A stretch of 64,000 nt of DNA, taken from Rhodoplanes sp963712435. GTDB lineage: Bacteria > Pseudomonadota > Alphaproteobacteria > Rhizobiales > Xanthobacteraceae. The translations under genes were made by a program, and so were the position numbers. Of the stretch, positions 38,126 to 46,488 are shown one piece after another. The notes beneath the pieces are model-generated. The model was not told the origin of the DNA, did not search any database, and saw only the letters and a program-made list of their open reading frames with translations. The DNA lies in assembly GCA_963712435.1 (NCBI GenBank), contig CAVQIB010000013.1, positions 517,861 to 581,860 on the forward strand. The letters are read 5' to 3'. Numbering within the stretch: the first letter of the stretch is position 1; every line of letters starts with the position of its first letter.

Positions 38126-39338
38126 ATGACCGCATCACACGATGAAAACATCCCCGTGGTCGAGCCGCGGCCGAGCTCCGACGCGCCGGATGTGACGTTG
38201 CGGGCCTTGGAGCAACGCATCCGACAGCAGGAGATTCTGGCGGAACTCGGAGTCATGGCGCTCCAGGGTGCGACATTCGATCAGCTGCTGACGGAGACCG
38301 CGCGGCTCACGGCGGAGGGGCTGCGCGCCGAGTTCTGCAAGATCCTCGAACACATCCCGTCCGAGAATAACTTTATCGTGCGGGCGGGAGTGGGCTGGGG
38401 TCCGGGCGTCGTCGGGGTCGCGACCGTGGGCGCCGACCTCGCATCGCCGGCGGGGTTTGCCTTGCGGACGGGCAAGCCCGTCATCTCCAATCATCTCGAA
38501 AAGGAAGAGCGCTTCAGAACGCCCGACCTGCTCATGAAGCATGGCATCCGCCGCGCCATGAACGTCATCCTGCAGGGTGACCGCAAGTCCTTCGGCGTGC
38601 TGGAGGTCGACAGCCAGTCGGACGACGAGTTCGTGGCGCAGGACATCGCCTTTCTCCAGGGCGCCGCCAACATTCTCGGCATGGCGATCGAACGCGAGCG
38701 CTACGAGCGCAGCCTCAAGGCGGCGCTCCTGCGCCAACAGGTTCTGCTGAAGGAGATGAACCACCGGGTCAAGAACAGCCTGACGATCGTCACCAGCATG
38801 CTGCGCCTGCAGGCGGCGGAGGACGACGACCCGGAGCTTGCGCACCATCTCGAGGAGGCGTCGGTCCGGATCGCCGCGATCGCGCGCGCGCATGAACGGC
38901 TGTATCAGGGAGGCGAGATCGAAAGCATGGATCTCGGGCGTCTACATCGAACAGGTCTGTCGGGACTTCGACGAAATCGTTTCTTGCTGCGATGTTCAGA
39001 TCGAAGCGCAGCCCGGCATGACCATGCCGGTGGATCGGGCGATCTCGATGGCGCTCATCGTCGTCGAGCTGATTACGAACGCGGCGAAATACGCCTATCA
39101 GGACAAGCCGGGCGGAAAAATCTCGGTGCGGGTCGAACGCGCCGGGGACAACGAGGTCTCCCTGTCGGTGCGCGACGAGGGCGTAGGCCTGCCGGACGGG
39201 TTCGATCCGTTCAAGGCCAAAGGCCTGGGCATGCGGATCGTCTCCAGTTTCTCGAAGCAGCTGGGCGCGCGGTTGACGGTCGCATCACATGCGCCCGGCA
39301 CGGAATTCTGCCTCAGGGCGCCGCTCCTGGCCCCGTAG
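38126..39338 (+). CDS. GAF-domain sensor histidine kinase, HisKA_2 type (one frame break)
   Basis: About 403 residues. A GAF domain (roughly residues 30-190, ending FLQGAANILGMAIERER) is followed by a HisKA_2 dimerisation/phosphoacceptor region, LLKEMNHRVKNSLTIVTSML, with the phosphorylated His. A HATPase domain with ELITNAAKYAY and GLGMRIVSSF completes it. There is no membrane segment, so it senses inside the cell. An extra G near 38938 breaks the frame between SMDLG and VYIEQVCRDF. Kinases of this class often feed PhyR in the alphaproteobacterial stress response. No response regulator is adjacent. Its end overlaps the convergent membrane-protein gene by 26 bases. Confidence 0.85.
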
Positions 39339-40167
39339 GCGCGCGCGCCGGCGATCCGTCCCAATTCGGGGAATGCGCCAGAGTGCGCGCCCGCAGCCGC
39401 CACGGCAGGAGCGCGAGCAGGAATGCGATCCCGACCAGCGCGGCGACGATGGCGACGCGCTCCGGCCACGGACCGAGCGCCGCCACGAAGGGCGGCAGGG
39501 CATCCGGCGAGGCGGGATTGCCGATATAGGCGTAATTCGCCCCAAGCCAGACATTGATCGGAAAGACCGTCGCGACATAGCCGAGCGTGACGAGCGAGGC
39601 GCGGCGGAAATCGCTCCAGTCCGGCCGGAACCGCAACACCGCGAGATCGTAGACGGCGTAGCCGAGAATGATCGTGTGGGCGATCCAGAAGCACCAGAAC
39701 AAAAGCGAGGTCGGCCCGTAGGTGAGCGTCGGCTGAATGAAGGCCTGGCTCGTCAGCGCCATCGCCCAGAAATACAGGGTGGCGCGGAGCCAGCGGTTGA
39801 GCGTGAGCAGGGCGAATGGCGCGAGCAGCCCGCCGATGTCGCAGACATGCAGCGGCAGTCCGCCTGCAAGGTCGATCCCGTTCCAGTTCCAGGCGACATT
39901 GTAGGTCGTCCAGACGGCGATGGCGAAGCCCGCCATCGCCTGGCGCAGCCGTCGTTCCGCCGGCTTGCCCAGACGCCGGCCGAGCATAGCGACGGCCGCG
40001 ATGAGCACGAGACACACCGCGACCGACAGGAGATGCAGCCCGGTATAAGGGATGAAAACGTCCCAAGGACCGGCTTGTGTGGCGCTCGATATCGGCACGG
40101 TTGGCTCGCCTTGCGTTGGAGCGTGCGCCGCCGTCTGAGCCGGCGGAACGCCGCGCGACATGAACAA
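39313..40167 (-). CDS. TIGR02206/YwaF-family integral membrane protein
   Basis: 284 residues with about six or seven membrane helices. AWNWNGIDLAGGLPLHVCDI, LYFWAMALTSQAFIQPTLTY and WIAHTIILGYAVYDL fit the YwaF-like family, whose function is unknown. The start is uncertain: the first 30 residues are hydrophilic and poorly conserved-looking, so translation may begin later. Convergent with the GAF kinase gene. Confidence 0.8.
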   Translation of the reverse strand: MFMSRGVPPAQTAAHAPTQGEPTVPISSATQAGPWDVFIPYTGLHLLSVAVCLVLIAAVAMLGRRLGKPAERRLRQAMAGFAIAVWTTYNVAWNWNGIDLAGGLPLHVCDIGGLLAPFALLTLNRWLRATLYFWAMALTSQAFIQPTLTYGPTSLLFWCFWIAHTIILGYAVYDLAVLRFRPDWSDFRRASLVTLGYVATVFPINVWLGANYAYIGNPASPDALPPFVAALGPWPERVAIVAALVGIAFLLALLPWRLRARTLAHSPNWDGSPARAPTGPGAAP

Positions 40168-40479
40168 AACAAAATTCGCCCGGGCCGGAAACGCGCCTGC
40201 GGGTCATGGCGACCGTCGATGCATCCGAGTCGCGGATGATGTTTAGCACAACCCGGCCGATGCGCCGACCCCGGCGGCCGGCCGAGCGCGGTCGATCCAG
40301 CGGAAGGCGAAGACCCGAAAAGCGCGGTGCCTGGCCGGAGCGGCCGAGACCGCGGCAAGCATGCACTTGCCCGGGGGTCGGCTCGGTCACATCTTGGCGC
40401 AATGCGTCCGGATGGGCGCGCCTCGGGGCGGCGGTTTCACGCAGGCCCCTCCAGCCCTTCTGCGACCGAGGAATCTGCA
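40168..40479. other. Intergenic region without recognised features
   Basis: This 312-base gap lies between two divergently transcribed genes and must hold their promoters. I see no clear sigma-70 or EcfG boxes, no hairpin and no open frame with a ribosome site. Open frames reading through it are Arg/Pro/Gly-rich and typical of antisense or non-coding high-GC sequence. Confidence 0.5.
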
Positions 40480-41416
40480 ATGGCGAGCCTTGCCGGCAAG
40501 AATGTCGTGATCACCGGAGGAACCGGGGGCCTCGGCTTGCAGACGGCGCTTGCGCTCGCGCCCATGGGGGCGCGGCTCGTCCTGATCGGACGCGACCCCG
40601 GGCGGGGCAAGGCCGCGCTCGATCTTCTTCGGCGCCGGTTTCCCGGTGCAGCCGCGGAAACGCATCTGGCCGACCTGTCCCGCCTCGACGAGGTCCGCAG
40701 GATCGCCCGGACGCTTGGCGAGACGCTCGAACGCATCGACGTGCTGGTCAACAATGCCGGGGCGATCTTCAATCGAAGGGAGCTCACCGAAGACGGCCTC
40801 GAGCGGACATTCGCGCTCAATCACATGGGCTATTTCCTGCTCACCGAGCTGCTATGGGAGAAGCTCCTGCGCTCGGCGCCGGCGCGGATCGTCAATGTCG
40901 CCTCCGAGGCGCACCGGGGCGCGCGGCTCGACTTTTCGGATTTGCAGAGCGCCAAGTCCTACGGCGCGTGGAAAGCCTATCGCCGCTCCAAGCTGTGCAA
41001 CATCCTGTTCACGCGCGAGCTCGCAAGGCGTCTCGCCGGAACCGGCGTCACCGCGAATTGCGTTCATCCGGGGTTCTGCGCGACGGGCTTCGGCAACAAC
41101 ACCTCCGGATGGTTCCGGCGCGCGGGTGGGGCTCGCCAAGCGCCTGTTCGCTATTCCGCCGGAACAGGGTGCGCGTACCCTGATCTATGCCGCGGCCGCG
41201 CCGGAACTCGCGGATGTCAGCGGCGCCTATTTCATCGATTGCCGGGGCGCCACGCCCGCGCGGGAGGCGCAGGACACCGAGTCCGCTCGCAAGCTTTGGG
41301 ACGCGAGCGCGCGCATCGCCAGTCCGCGCAGGCTGACGCGGTTGCCCGGCTCCCGCCGGGTTGAAAATTGCCGGGCTTCCCGGAACTTTTTCGCCACATT
41401 CCCGTTATGCGGCTGA
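40480..41416 (+). CDS. SDR-family oxidoreductase, retinol-dehydrogenase-like (one frame break)
   Basis: About 311 residues. VVITGGTGGLGLQTALAL binds the cofactor, LVNNAGAIFNRR and FALNHMGYFLLTELLWEKL follow, and the catalytic motif is YRRSK in AYRRSKLCNILFTREL. This subgroup resembles vertebrate retinol dehydrogenases and WW-domain oxidoreductases; the bacterial substrate is unknown. One extra G near 41121 shifts the frame after NTSGWF. Correct reading gives VGLAKRLFAIPPEQGARTL and runs on to 41416, about 20 residues longer than usual. The next promoter (41382) lies inside this tail. Confidence 0.82.
41382..41406 (+). promoter_or_regulatory. EcfG-type general stress promoter (GGAAC-N16-CGTT)
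   Basis: GGAAC at 41382-41386 and CGTT at 41403-41406 with a 16-base spacer. Transcription would begin near 41414, giving a ~100-base leader to the small secreted-protein gene at 41512. It overlaps the last codons of the preceding SDR gene. Confidence 0.65.
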
Positions 41417-41511
41417 CCACGCGAGTGAGGGGGGTCAGCGACTTTGCCAGTATTTTCCGCGCGTTTCGCGCCACGGTCGCGCATTCCCGCCGCTGTGACA
41501 GGGAGACGTCA

Positions 41512-41892
41512 ATGATTCGGACGAATGTGTCTTTGCCGCGCGCGTGTGGGGCGCTCGCGGTTTTCTCGATCGTCGCTGCAATCGGGATGGCGGGACCGAC
41601 CAACGCCCGGACCGATTACGACGGCGAGTGGAGCGTGGTGATCGTGACGCAGAAAGGTGATTGCGAGCGCGCCTACCGGGCCCCGATCACCATCAATAAC
41701 GGCAGCTTCGTCAATGTGGGCGTGAGCATGGTGGATGTCTCCGGGAAGGTCGGCCCGGACGGCAAGCTGACCGTGCGTGTGAGCCGCGGCGAAAAGAGCG
41801 CGGTCGGGCTCGGTCGGCTGACGGCGACCTCCGGAGCAGGCTCGTGGAAGGGCGGCGCGTGCGCCGGTTCGTGGACCGCCGAGCGGCGCTGA
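41512..41892 (+). CDS. Small secreted protein, putative general-stress gene
   Basis: 126 residues. A long signal peptide (cleavage near TNA-R) precedes a beta-rich domain starting DYDGEWSVVIVTQKGDCERA and ending GSWKGGACAGSWTAERR, with two Cys that could form a disulfide. The layout DGxW...G.C...YR.PI...G...V resembles small exported proteins common in Bradyrhizobium-like genomes; function unknown. ATG follows AGGGAGA by 7 bases. An exact EcfG-type promoter ends 105 bases upstream. A hairpin (GCTCGGAA/TTCCGAGC, 41934-41961) behind the gene may end the transcript. Confidence 0.75.
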   Translation: MIRTNVSLPRACGALAVFSIVAAIGMAGPTNARTDYDGEWSVVIVTQKGDCERAYRAPITINNGSFVNVGVSMVDVSGKVGPDGKLTVRVSRGEKSAVGLGRLTATSGAGSWKGGACAGSWTAERR

Positions 41893-42107
41893 GCCGAGCG
41901 GCAGAGGTCGCGGGAACCGCGGCGAACGAGACGGCTCGGAAATCCGGTCGGACTTCCGAGCGGCTCGCGCTGGTCGGATCGTAAATCAAAGCAGCGGACG
42001 GGCGGGCGGCTGAACCGGCGTGCGGACAACGCGCGCCGGCGTTCCTCCTTGCTCGGCGGGTCGTCGCGTTGGGACGGCGCAGCTTCTTGTAGAAAACGCG
42101 TTCGCGC

Positions 42108-42491
42108 CTAAGCCGAGCGGCCGCCGTCGATCACGCGGAACAGGCGCAGGCGGCGCGGCGGGGGCATGTTCGCCGCGCGGCGGGGCCGTCGGGCGCGCCT
42201 CGGATGGGCGATGCCGCCCGCCAGCAGAGCCGATACGGCCTTCAGCCGCACCGGCAGCCGCTCGCCGGCGCGAGCGAGCTGCGCGCAGTCGTCAAGGGCG
42301 TGGTCGAGCAGGGCGCGGGTGCGCAGATCCGCAGGGTCGAGCGCGGCGCGTTCCGCCTTGATGGCCTCGAACAGCCGCGATGCGAGCAAGGCGGCATGCG
42401 TCGCGGTCACGCGCCCCGCCGCCGGCGCTTCGATCGCGCTCGCGACCGTGGCGGCTATGCCGACCAGCCTCTGCAACACCTGCGCCTGCAT
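42108..42491 (-). CDS. Hypothetical helical protein
   Basis: 127 residues, mostly alpha-helical and Ala/Leu/Arg-rich, starting MQAQVLQRLVGIAATVASA. No family is recognised. The C-terminal third is very Arg-rich (PRRARRPRRAAN). A GAGG sits 8 bases before the ATG, which supports expression. High-GC antisense frames can look similar, so this is moderate confidence only. Confidence 0.5.
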   Translation of the reverse strand: MQAQVLQRLVGIAATVASAIEAPAAGRVTATHAALLASRLFEAIKAERAALDPADLRTRALLDHALDDCAQLARAGERLPVRLKAVSALLAGGIAHPRRARRPRRAANMPPPRRLRLFRVIDGGRSA

Positions 42492-42722
42492 ATCCGAGCC
42501 TCGTGCCGTCCGGAGGTCCGACCCCGGCCGCACTGATAGCTGATTCGCGGGGCGCAGCAAGGGAGATCGCCAGGGCTTTTTGCGCCGCCCCGCCGCGCCT
42601 TGCCGGTCGGAGACGATCGCCCCCGGCGATCGTGTGTGAGTCCACTCACAAACCGCTAACCGCAACGCGTTCATTGTTGCGCCTGACCGGGCGCGCCGCT
42701 CGCCCCATGATGGGAGGCTCCC

Positions 42723-43664
42723 ATGAAGACACTCGCTCTCGCCGCCGTCCTCGCGCTCTCGAGCACCGCCGCCTACGCCCAATCGTTCGAAATCCCGATC
42801 AATGGCGGGGTCGCCCGCATCGAACTCAACGACAGGTGCCGCAAGGATCTGTGCGCCTCCGTCTCCTGGTCGGAGCGCGGGAGGCGCGGCGAGCGCCGGG
42901 AATTCAAGATTCCGGGAATCTCCGCGAAAACGCTGTCGAAGATGATCGACACCTATGCTCCGGGAAGCTCGTCCGAGCCGGACGACGAGGACGCAGACGA
43001 CGCGGACACGCGCGAGGTCGAGCGTAAAGCGCCGCCGCCCGCCATTGGATCCAAGCGCCGGCCCGCGCCGTCGGGCGCGCCGACCTCCTCTCCGCCGGGC
43101 GAAACGCGGCTTTCCGGCCAGCCATCGTCCGCGGCTGACGCAACGCCTGCCGCGCGCCGCGCGCCCGCGCCTCGCCGACCGCCGCCGCCGCGCCGCGCGA
43201 CGGAGCGCCCAGGCATCGCCTCCGCCGCACGCAACGCTCGCGCCGGAGCCGGCCGCGCCAGCCGATGCGAAGGTCGCGGCCGTTGCTCCCGCCCCGGCGC
43301 GGACGCCAAGGCGGCGCGGCGGAGCCCGCTCGGCGAATGGCTGGTCGAAGATGGCGAAGGCCAGATCCGGATCGAGGAATGCGGCGCCAATCTGTGCGGC
43401 TATGTGTCGGCGGCGAAGAACCCCGGCGAGAAGGACCGCAAGAATCCCGATCCGGGGCTGCGCAACCGGTCCGTGATGGGCATGCCGGTCCTCATCGACA
43501 TGAAGCCGAGCGGCAATCGCTGGAATGGGCGCATCTACAATGTGAAGGACGGCAAGACCTACACCGCGAACATCTCGCTCAAGGGCGGCGACACGCTGCG
43601 GGTCGAAGGCTGCGCGTTCGGCGGACTGATCTGCGGCGGCCAGAACTGGTCGCGCGTGAACTGA
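42723..43664 (+). CDS. Exported DUF2147-domain protein with long Pro/Ala linker
   Basis: 313 residues. Signal peptide MKTLALAAVLALSSTAAYA. A first conserved block (FEIPINGGVARIELNDRC to FKIPGISAKTLSKMI) is followed by a Pro/Ala/Arg linker and a C-terminal DUF2147 domain (GEWLVEDGEGQIRIEECGAN, CGYVSAAKNP, WNGRIYNVKDGKTY). DUF2147 proteins are periplasmic and of unknown role. Between about 43195 and 43310 the +1 frame reads as a better Pro/Ala linker (APEPAAPADAKVAAVAPAPA) than the open frame, which is Arg/Cys-rich. A compensating pair of frame errors is therefore likely there. Confidence 0.8.
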   Translation: MKTLALAAVLALSSTAAYAQSFEIPINGGVARIELNDRCRKDLCASVSWSERGRRGERREFKIPGISAKTLSKMIDTYAPGSSSEPDDEDADDADTREVERKAPPPAIGSKRRPAPSGAPTSSPPGETRLSGQPSSAADATPAARRAPAPRRPPPPRRATERPGIASAARNARAGAGRASRCEGRGRCSRPGADAKAARRSPLGEWLVEDGEGQIRIEECGANLCGYVSAAKNPGEKDRKNPDPGLRNRSVMGMPVLIDMKPSGNRWNGRIYNVKDGKTYTANISLKGGDTLRVEGCAFGGLICGGQNWSRVN

Positions 43665-43763
43665 TCATTGCGTGCCGTGGTCAACTTGGCGGTCGGGTCA
43701 CTCCGGCCGCTGCTTTTTTGTGTGCCGCGCGCGACCGGCATTTGCTGTCGGCCGTCTGACAAA

Positions 43764-43777
43764 TTGATCGGCGTCAA
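43764..43777 (+). promoter_or_regulatory. FNR/FixK-type box upstream of universal stress protein gene
   Basis: TTGATCGGCGTCAA matches TTGA-N6-TCAA, the core of FNR/FixK/anaerobox sites, with its centre about 75 bases before the USP start codon. Oxygen-responsive control of universal stress proteins is known in several bacteria. The regulator is not identified; the Crp/Fnr gene at 44540 is one candidate. Confidence 0.55.
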
Positions 43778-43844
43778 CGAGGAGCGACGACGCCCGGTCA
43801 AGATGGGACGAAGCGCAGCGGCGGCAGCACGGTAGGGCCTTGTC

Positions 43845-44273
43845 ATGCATAAATTCCTGGTGCCGATCGACAACTCCGAAAATTCCCTGCGCGCCGTGCA
43901 GTATGCGATCAGACTCGCGAAGGAGAACGCCCCGGTCGAACTGCTCATCGTCAACGCCCATGAGCCGCCGCTCATCTATGGCGAGATCGCCGTCTATGTG
44001 CAGGAGGAGAAGGTCCGGGAGCTGCAGCGCCAGCACAGCGAGGACGTGCTGGCGCCGGCGATCGAGCTGGCGCGAGCGGCCGGCGTGAGCTTTTCGACCG
44101 ACATCCTGGTCGGCGACATCCCCACGGTGATCGCCCGATGCGCCGAACAGCGCGGCTGCGACGCGATCATCATTGGCACGCGCGGCATGAGCGCGATCGG
44201 AAATCTTGTCATGGGGTCGGTCGCGACCAAAGTCATCCACTTGACCACTCTCCCCGTGACGCTCGTGAAATAG
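43845..44273 (+). CDS. Universal stress protein (UspA family)
   Basis: 142 residues, one Usp domain. FLVPIDNSENSLRAVQYAI opens the fold; GTRGMSAIGNLVMGSVATK is the G-2X-G-9X-G(S/T) nucleotide-binding motif, so this is the ATP-binding class. Usp proteins help survival under stress and respiration arrest. An FNR/FixK-type box lies upstream, suggesting induction at low oxygen. The Crp/Fnr regulator gene follows by 266 bases on the same strand but with its own upstream region. Confidence 0.9.
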   Translation: MHKFLVPIDNSENSLRAVQYAIRLAKENAPVELLIVNAHEPPLIYGEIAVYVQEEKVRELQRQHSEDVLAPAIELARAAGVSFSTDILVGDIPTVIARCAEQRGCDAIIIGTRGMSAIGNLVMGSVATKVIHLTTLPVTLVK

Positions 44274-44433
44274 GTCTCCGCCGAAGCCCGCCGCCGATCC
44301 TCAGCCATGTGCGGCAGGCCTGGCCCCTCTACCTGGGCGGCTATTGACTTCACCTTTCGCGCAGCCAAATGCGTTCGCGACGGCGCGCAGCAGACCGTCG
44401 CGACGGTGGCCGGACCGCACCATCTCATTGATA

Positions 44434-44494
44434 TGTCTACTATTAGACAGACAGCCACGCTGCGGCATGGTACTTACCTTTTGCGCCATGGTAC
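44434..44494 (+). promoter_or_regulatory. Palindrome and direct repeats upstream of Crp/Fnr gene
   Basis: A perfect 16-base palindrome TGTCTA-CTAT-TAGACA spans 44434-44449. Two direct CATGGTAC copies follow at 44466-44473 and 44487-44494, 21 bases apart or two helical turns. All lie 45-105 bases before the regulator start codon. They look like operator sites, possibly for autoregulation; no known consensus is matched. Confidence 0.45.
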
Positions 44495-44539
44495 CTGCGT
44501 AGCGGTTGTCGCAGGCTCGGCCTGCACGGATTTGGGGAA

Positions 44540-45271
44540 ATGAACTCTGCCAACAATGGCTTGTTGCGTAAACTAAAGCCTGCGGATCACAGCCTGCTTA
44601 CGCCTCATTTTGAGAAAGTTGTCCTGACCCGCGGCGCGATCCTGTTCGAATCGGGCGAGGAGGTGCGCTTCGTTCATTTTCCGCTGGACGGAGCCGTGGT
44701 GTCGCTCCTCGTATCGATGGGCGACGGCGCGACGGCGCAAACGGTCAGCATCGGCCGCGAAGGCGCGATCGGCGGCATCGTAAGCCACGGCCTGGTGCCG
44801 GCTTTTGCGCGGGCGGTGGTGCAGATCTCCGGCAACGCGCTGCGGCTCGACGTCGGTCAGCTGAATGCCGCGAAGCGCCGGTCGGACGGGCTTGCCAATC
44901 TTTTCGCGCGCTACGCCGACTGCCTGGTGGCGCAGCTCGTCCAGGCGGTCGCCTGCAACGCGCTGCATACGATCGAGCAACGCGCCGCGCGCTGGCTGCT
45001 GGCCACCCAGGATCGCGTCGGGGAAGACGAGGTCCTGCTGACGCAGGAATTCCTCGCCGAAATGCTCGGCGTGCAGCGGACCTATGTCACCCGGGTCGCC
45101 AAGGCGCTTCAGGCGGCGGGCGTCATCCGCTACCAGCGCGGCCGCATCACCATTCTCGACCGCGCCCGCCTGGAGCACGCATCCTGCGAATGCCACGCCG
45201 CCGTGCGGGCGCATTTCGATCGTGTGCTTGCAGGCGTGTATCCCTCGGAGGCGGACAAGCTCGGAAATTAG
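44540..45271 (+). CDS. Crp/Fnr-family transcriptional regulator
   Basis: 243 residues. An N-terminal cyclic-nucleotide-binding-type barrel (VVLTRGAILFESGEEVRFVH, then GREGAIGGIVSHG) is followed by a dimerisation helix and a winged helix-turn-helix (LTQEFLAEMLGVQRTYVTRV, ALQAAGVIRYQRGRITIL). It lacks the N-terminal Fnr cysteine cluster, so oxygen sensing by 4Fe-4S is not supported. Cys residues near the C-terminus (CECH) are unusual and could bind metal. Possible autoregulatory sites lie upstream. Confidence 0.88.
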   Translation: MNSANNGLLRKLKPADHSLLTPHFEKVVLTRGAILFESGEEVRFVHFPLDGAVVSLLVSMGDGATAQTVSIGREGAIGGIVSHGLVPAFARAVVQISGNALRLDVGQLNAAKRRSDGLANLFARYADCLVAQLVQAVACNALHTIEQRAARWLLATQDRVGEDEVLLTQEFLAEMLGVQRTYVTRVAKALQAAGVIRYQRGRITILDRARLEHASCECHAAVRAHFDRVLAGVYPSEADKLGN

Positions 45272-45325
45272 CGCGCGCCGCCTCGGCTTGGACGATGCCG
45301 AGCGGCTGTCGGTGCGCACGGCCTG

Positions 45326-45913
45326 TCAGCGCTGGCTGTCGTCCTCGCGCCCGGCGCGGTCGGCGGCTCCCGTCGGCGCGCCGGCGGTGGTCGCCCGATC
45401 AAGCGACATGCGCTGGATGCCGCGTCCGAACAGCGCCGGCTTGCGCGAGGTGAGGGTGCGCGAGTTGACGCCCATCCAGCTGATCTCCGACGACAGCCTG
45501 CCGTACTCGATCTTCGGACAGCGGTTCATCACGACCTTCAGCCCGCGCGCCTCGGCGAGCGTCGCCGCCGCCTCGTCGCGTATGCCGAGCTGCATCCAGA
45601 TCACTTGCGGCGCGGGCGTCAGCTGCAGCGCCTCCTCGACGATCGGCCGCGCGTAGCGCGCGGCCCGGAAAATATCGACCATGTCGACCGGCTCCGGGAT
45701 ATCGGCGAGGCTCGCATAAACGGGCTGGCCGAGCAGTTCCTTGCCGGCGAGGCCGGGATTGACCGGGATCATCCGATAGCCGCGCTCGAGCAGATACTTG
45801 AAGGCGAAATAGCTCGGCCGGCTGGCGTTCGCCGACACGCCGACCATGGCGATCGTCTTGGCCGTATTGAGAATGCCGCGGATATAGCCGTCGGAATAGA
45901 CATCGTGCTCCAT
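45326..45913 (-). CDS. CoA-binding protein (YccU/CoA_binding_2 family)
   Basis: 195 residues. Rossmann-type fold with TIAMVGVSANASRPSYFAFK, GYRMIPVNPGLAGKELLGQP, VIWMQLGIRDEAAA and VVMNRCPKIEYG, all family motifs. The last ~40 residues (from SWMGVNSRTLTSRKPAL) extend beyond the core and are common in alphaproteobacterial members. Biological role unknown. The start gives MEHDVYSDGYIRGIL; longer readings are not conserved-looking. Confidence 0.85.
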   Translation of the reverse strand: MEHDVYSDGYIRGILNTAKTIAMVGVSANASRPSYFAFKYLLERGYRMIPVNPGLAGKELLGQPVYASLADIPEPVDMVDIFRAARYARPIVEEALQLTPAPQVIWMQLGIRDEAAATLAEARGLKVVMNRCPKIEYGRLSSEISWMGVNSRTLTSRKPALFGRGIQRMSLDRATTAGAPTGAADRAGREDDSQR

Positions 45914-46193
45914 GGCGCGGGGGTACCGCAATCCGGCGCCAGCCGCCATAGGCGCGAGCAGCCGGGCGATCGAGGAGCGCGTGGCGCGCGCCGATTCCCC
46001 TGGCCAATGTGGCGCGCGTGCGGCGCAAGGTCTCGGTTGCGCTGAAATCATTGTGATTTCAGCGCGGTTGTGCATCGCAGCACGATCCCCTATCTCCGCG
46101 GCAAGAAACCGGCGTTCCAAAGAGCCACACACGGCTGCGTCAGAGAGAAAGGGAAACGTCCGAATCAGGCCTCACACAGGGAGACATGATTCG

Positions 46194-46382
46194 ATGGTTC
46201 AGACCGCTACCCCCGGATTGGCCGCTAACCCCGGACTGATCGCGAGAATGGGCCCGCCGGCAGGACCGCACAGGTTCCTCGGATGGGCGTTGGCCGGCCT
46301 GCGCATGTGGCAGGAGTTCTTCGCCGAGGCTCAGGAGATGCGACGCGAATCGAGCGAGCGCCACCCGTTCATCGATTCTTGA
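46194..46382 (+). CDS. Small conserved-looking hypothetical protein (62 aa)
   Basis: 62 residues starting MVQTATPGLAANPGLIARMG, then an amphipathic stretch RFLGWALAGLRMWQEFFAEA and a short charged end. AGGGAG lies about 10 bases before the ATG. An overlapping ATG eight bases upstream in another frame gives only 17 codons. A strong hairpin follows. No family recognised; likely a genuine small gene. Confidence 0.55.
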   Translation: MVQTATPGLAANPGLIARMGPPAGPHRFLGWALAGLRMWQEFFAEAQEMRRESSERHPFIDS

Positions 46383-46398
46383 CGCGAAGACGCAAAAA

Positions 46399-46432
46399 GC
46401 AAGAGCCCCGGCCGCAAGGCCGGGGCTCTTGC
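46399..46432. terminator. Strong GNRA-loop hairpin terminator between convergent genes
   Basis: A perfect 15-base stem (GCAAGAGCCCCGGCC / GGCCGGGGCTCTTGC) is closed by a GCAA tetraloop. On the minus strand it is followed by TTTTT, so it is an intrinsic terminator for mrcA. It can also stop the short plus-strand gene that ends 17 bases before it. Confidence 0.75.
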
Positions 46433-46488
46433 GCGTGGCTCGCAGCGAGCTTCAGGCGGCGCGGATGCGCGCAAAGCTTCTATTCAGG

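Noticed and set aside
39625..39649. GGAAC-N16-CGTA on the plus strand
   Set aside because: Imperfect -10 box and located inside the minus-strand YwaF-like gene with no plus-strand gene behind it.
41038..41064. GGAAC followed by CGTT inside the second SDR gene
   Set aside because: Spacer is 18 bases, outside the 16-17 range, and it lies in coding sequence.
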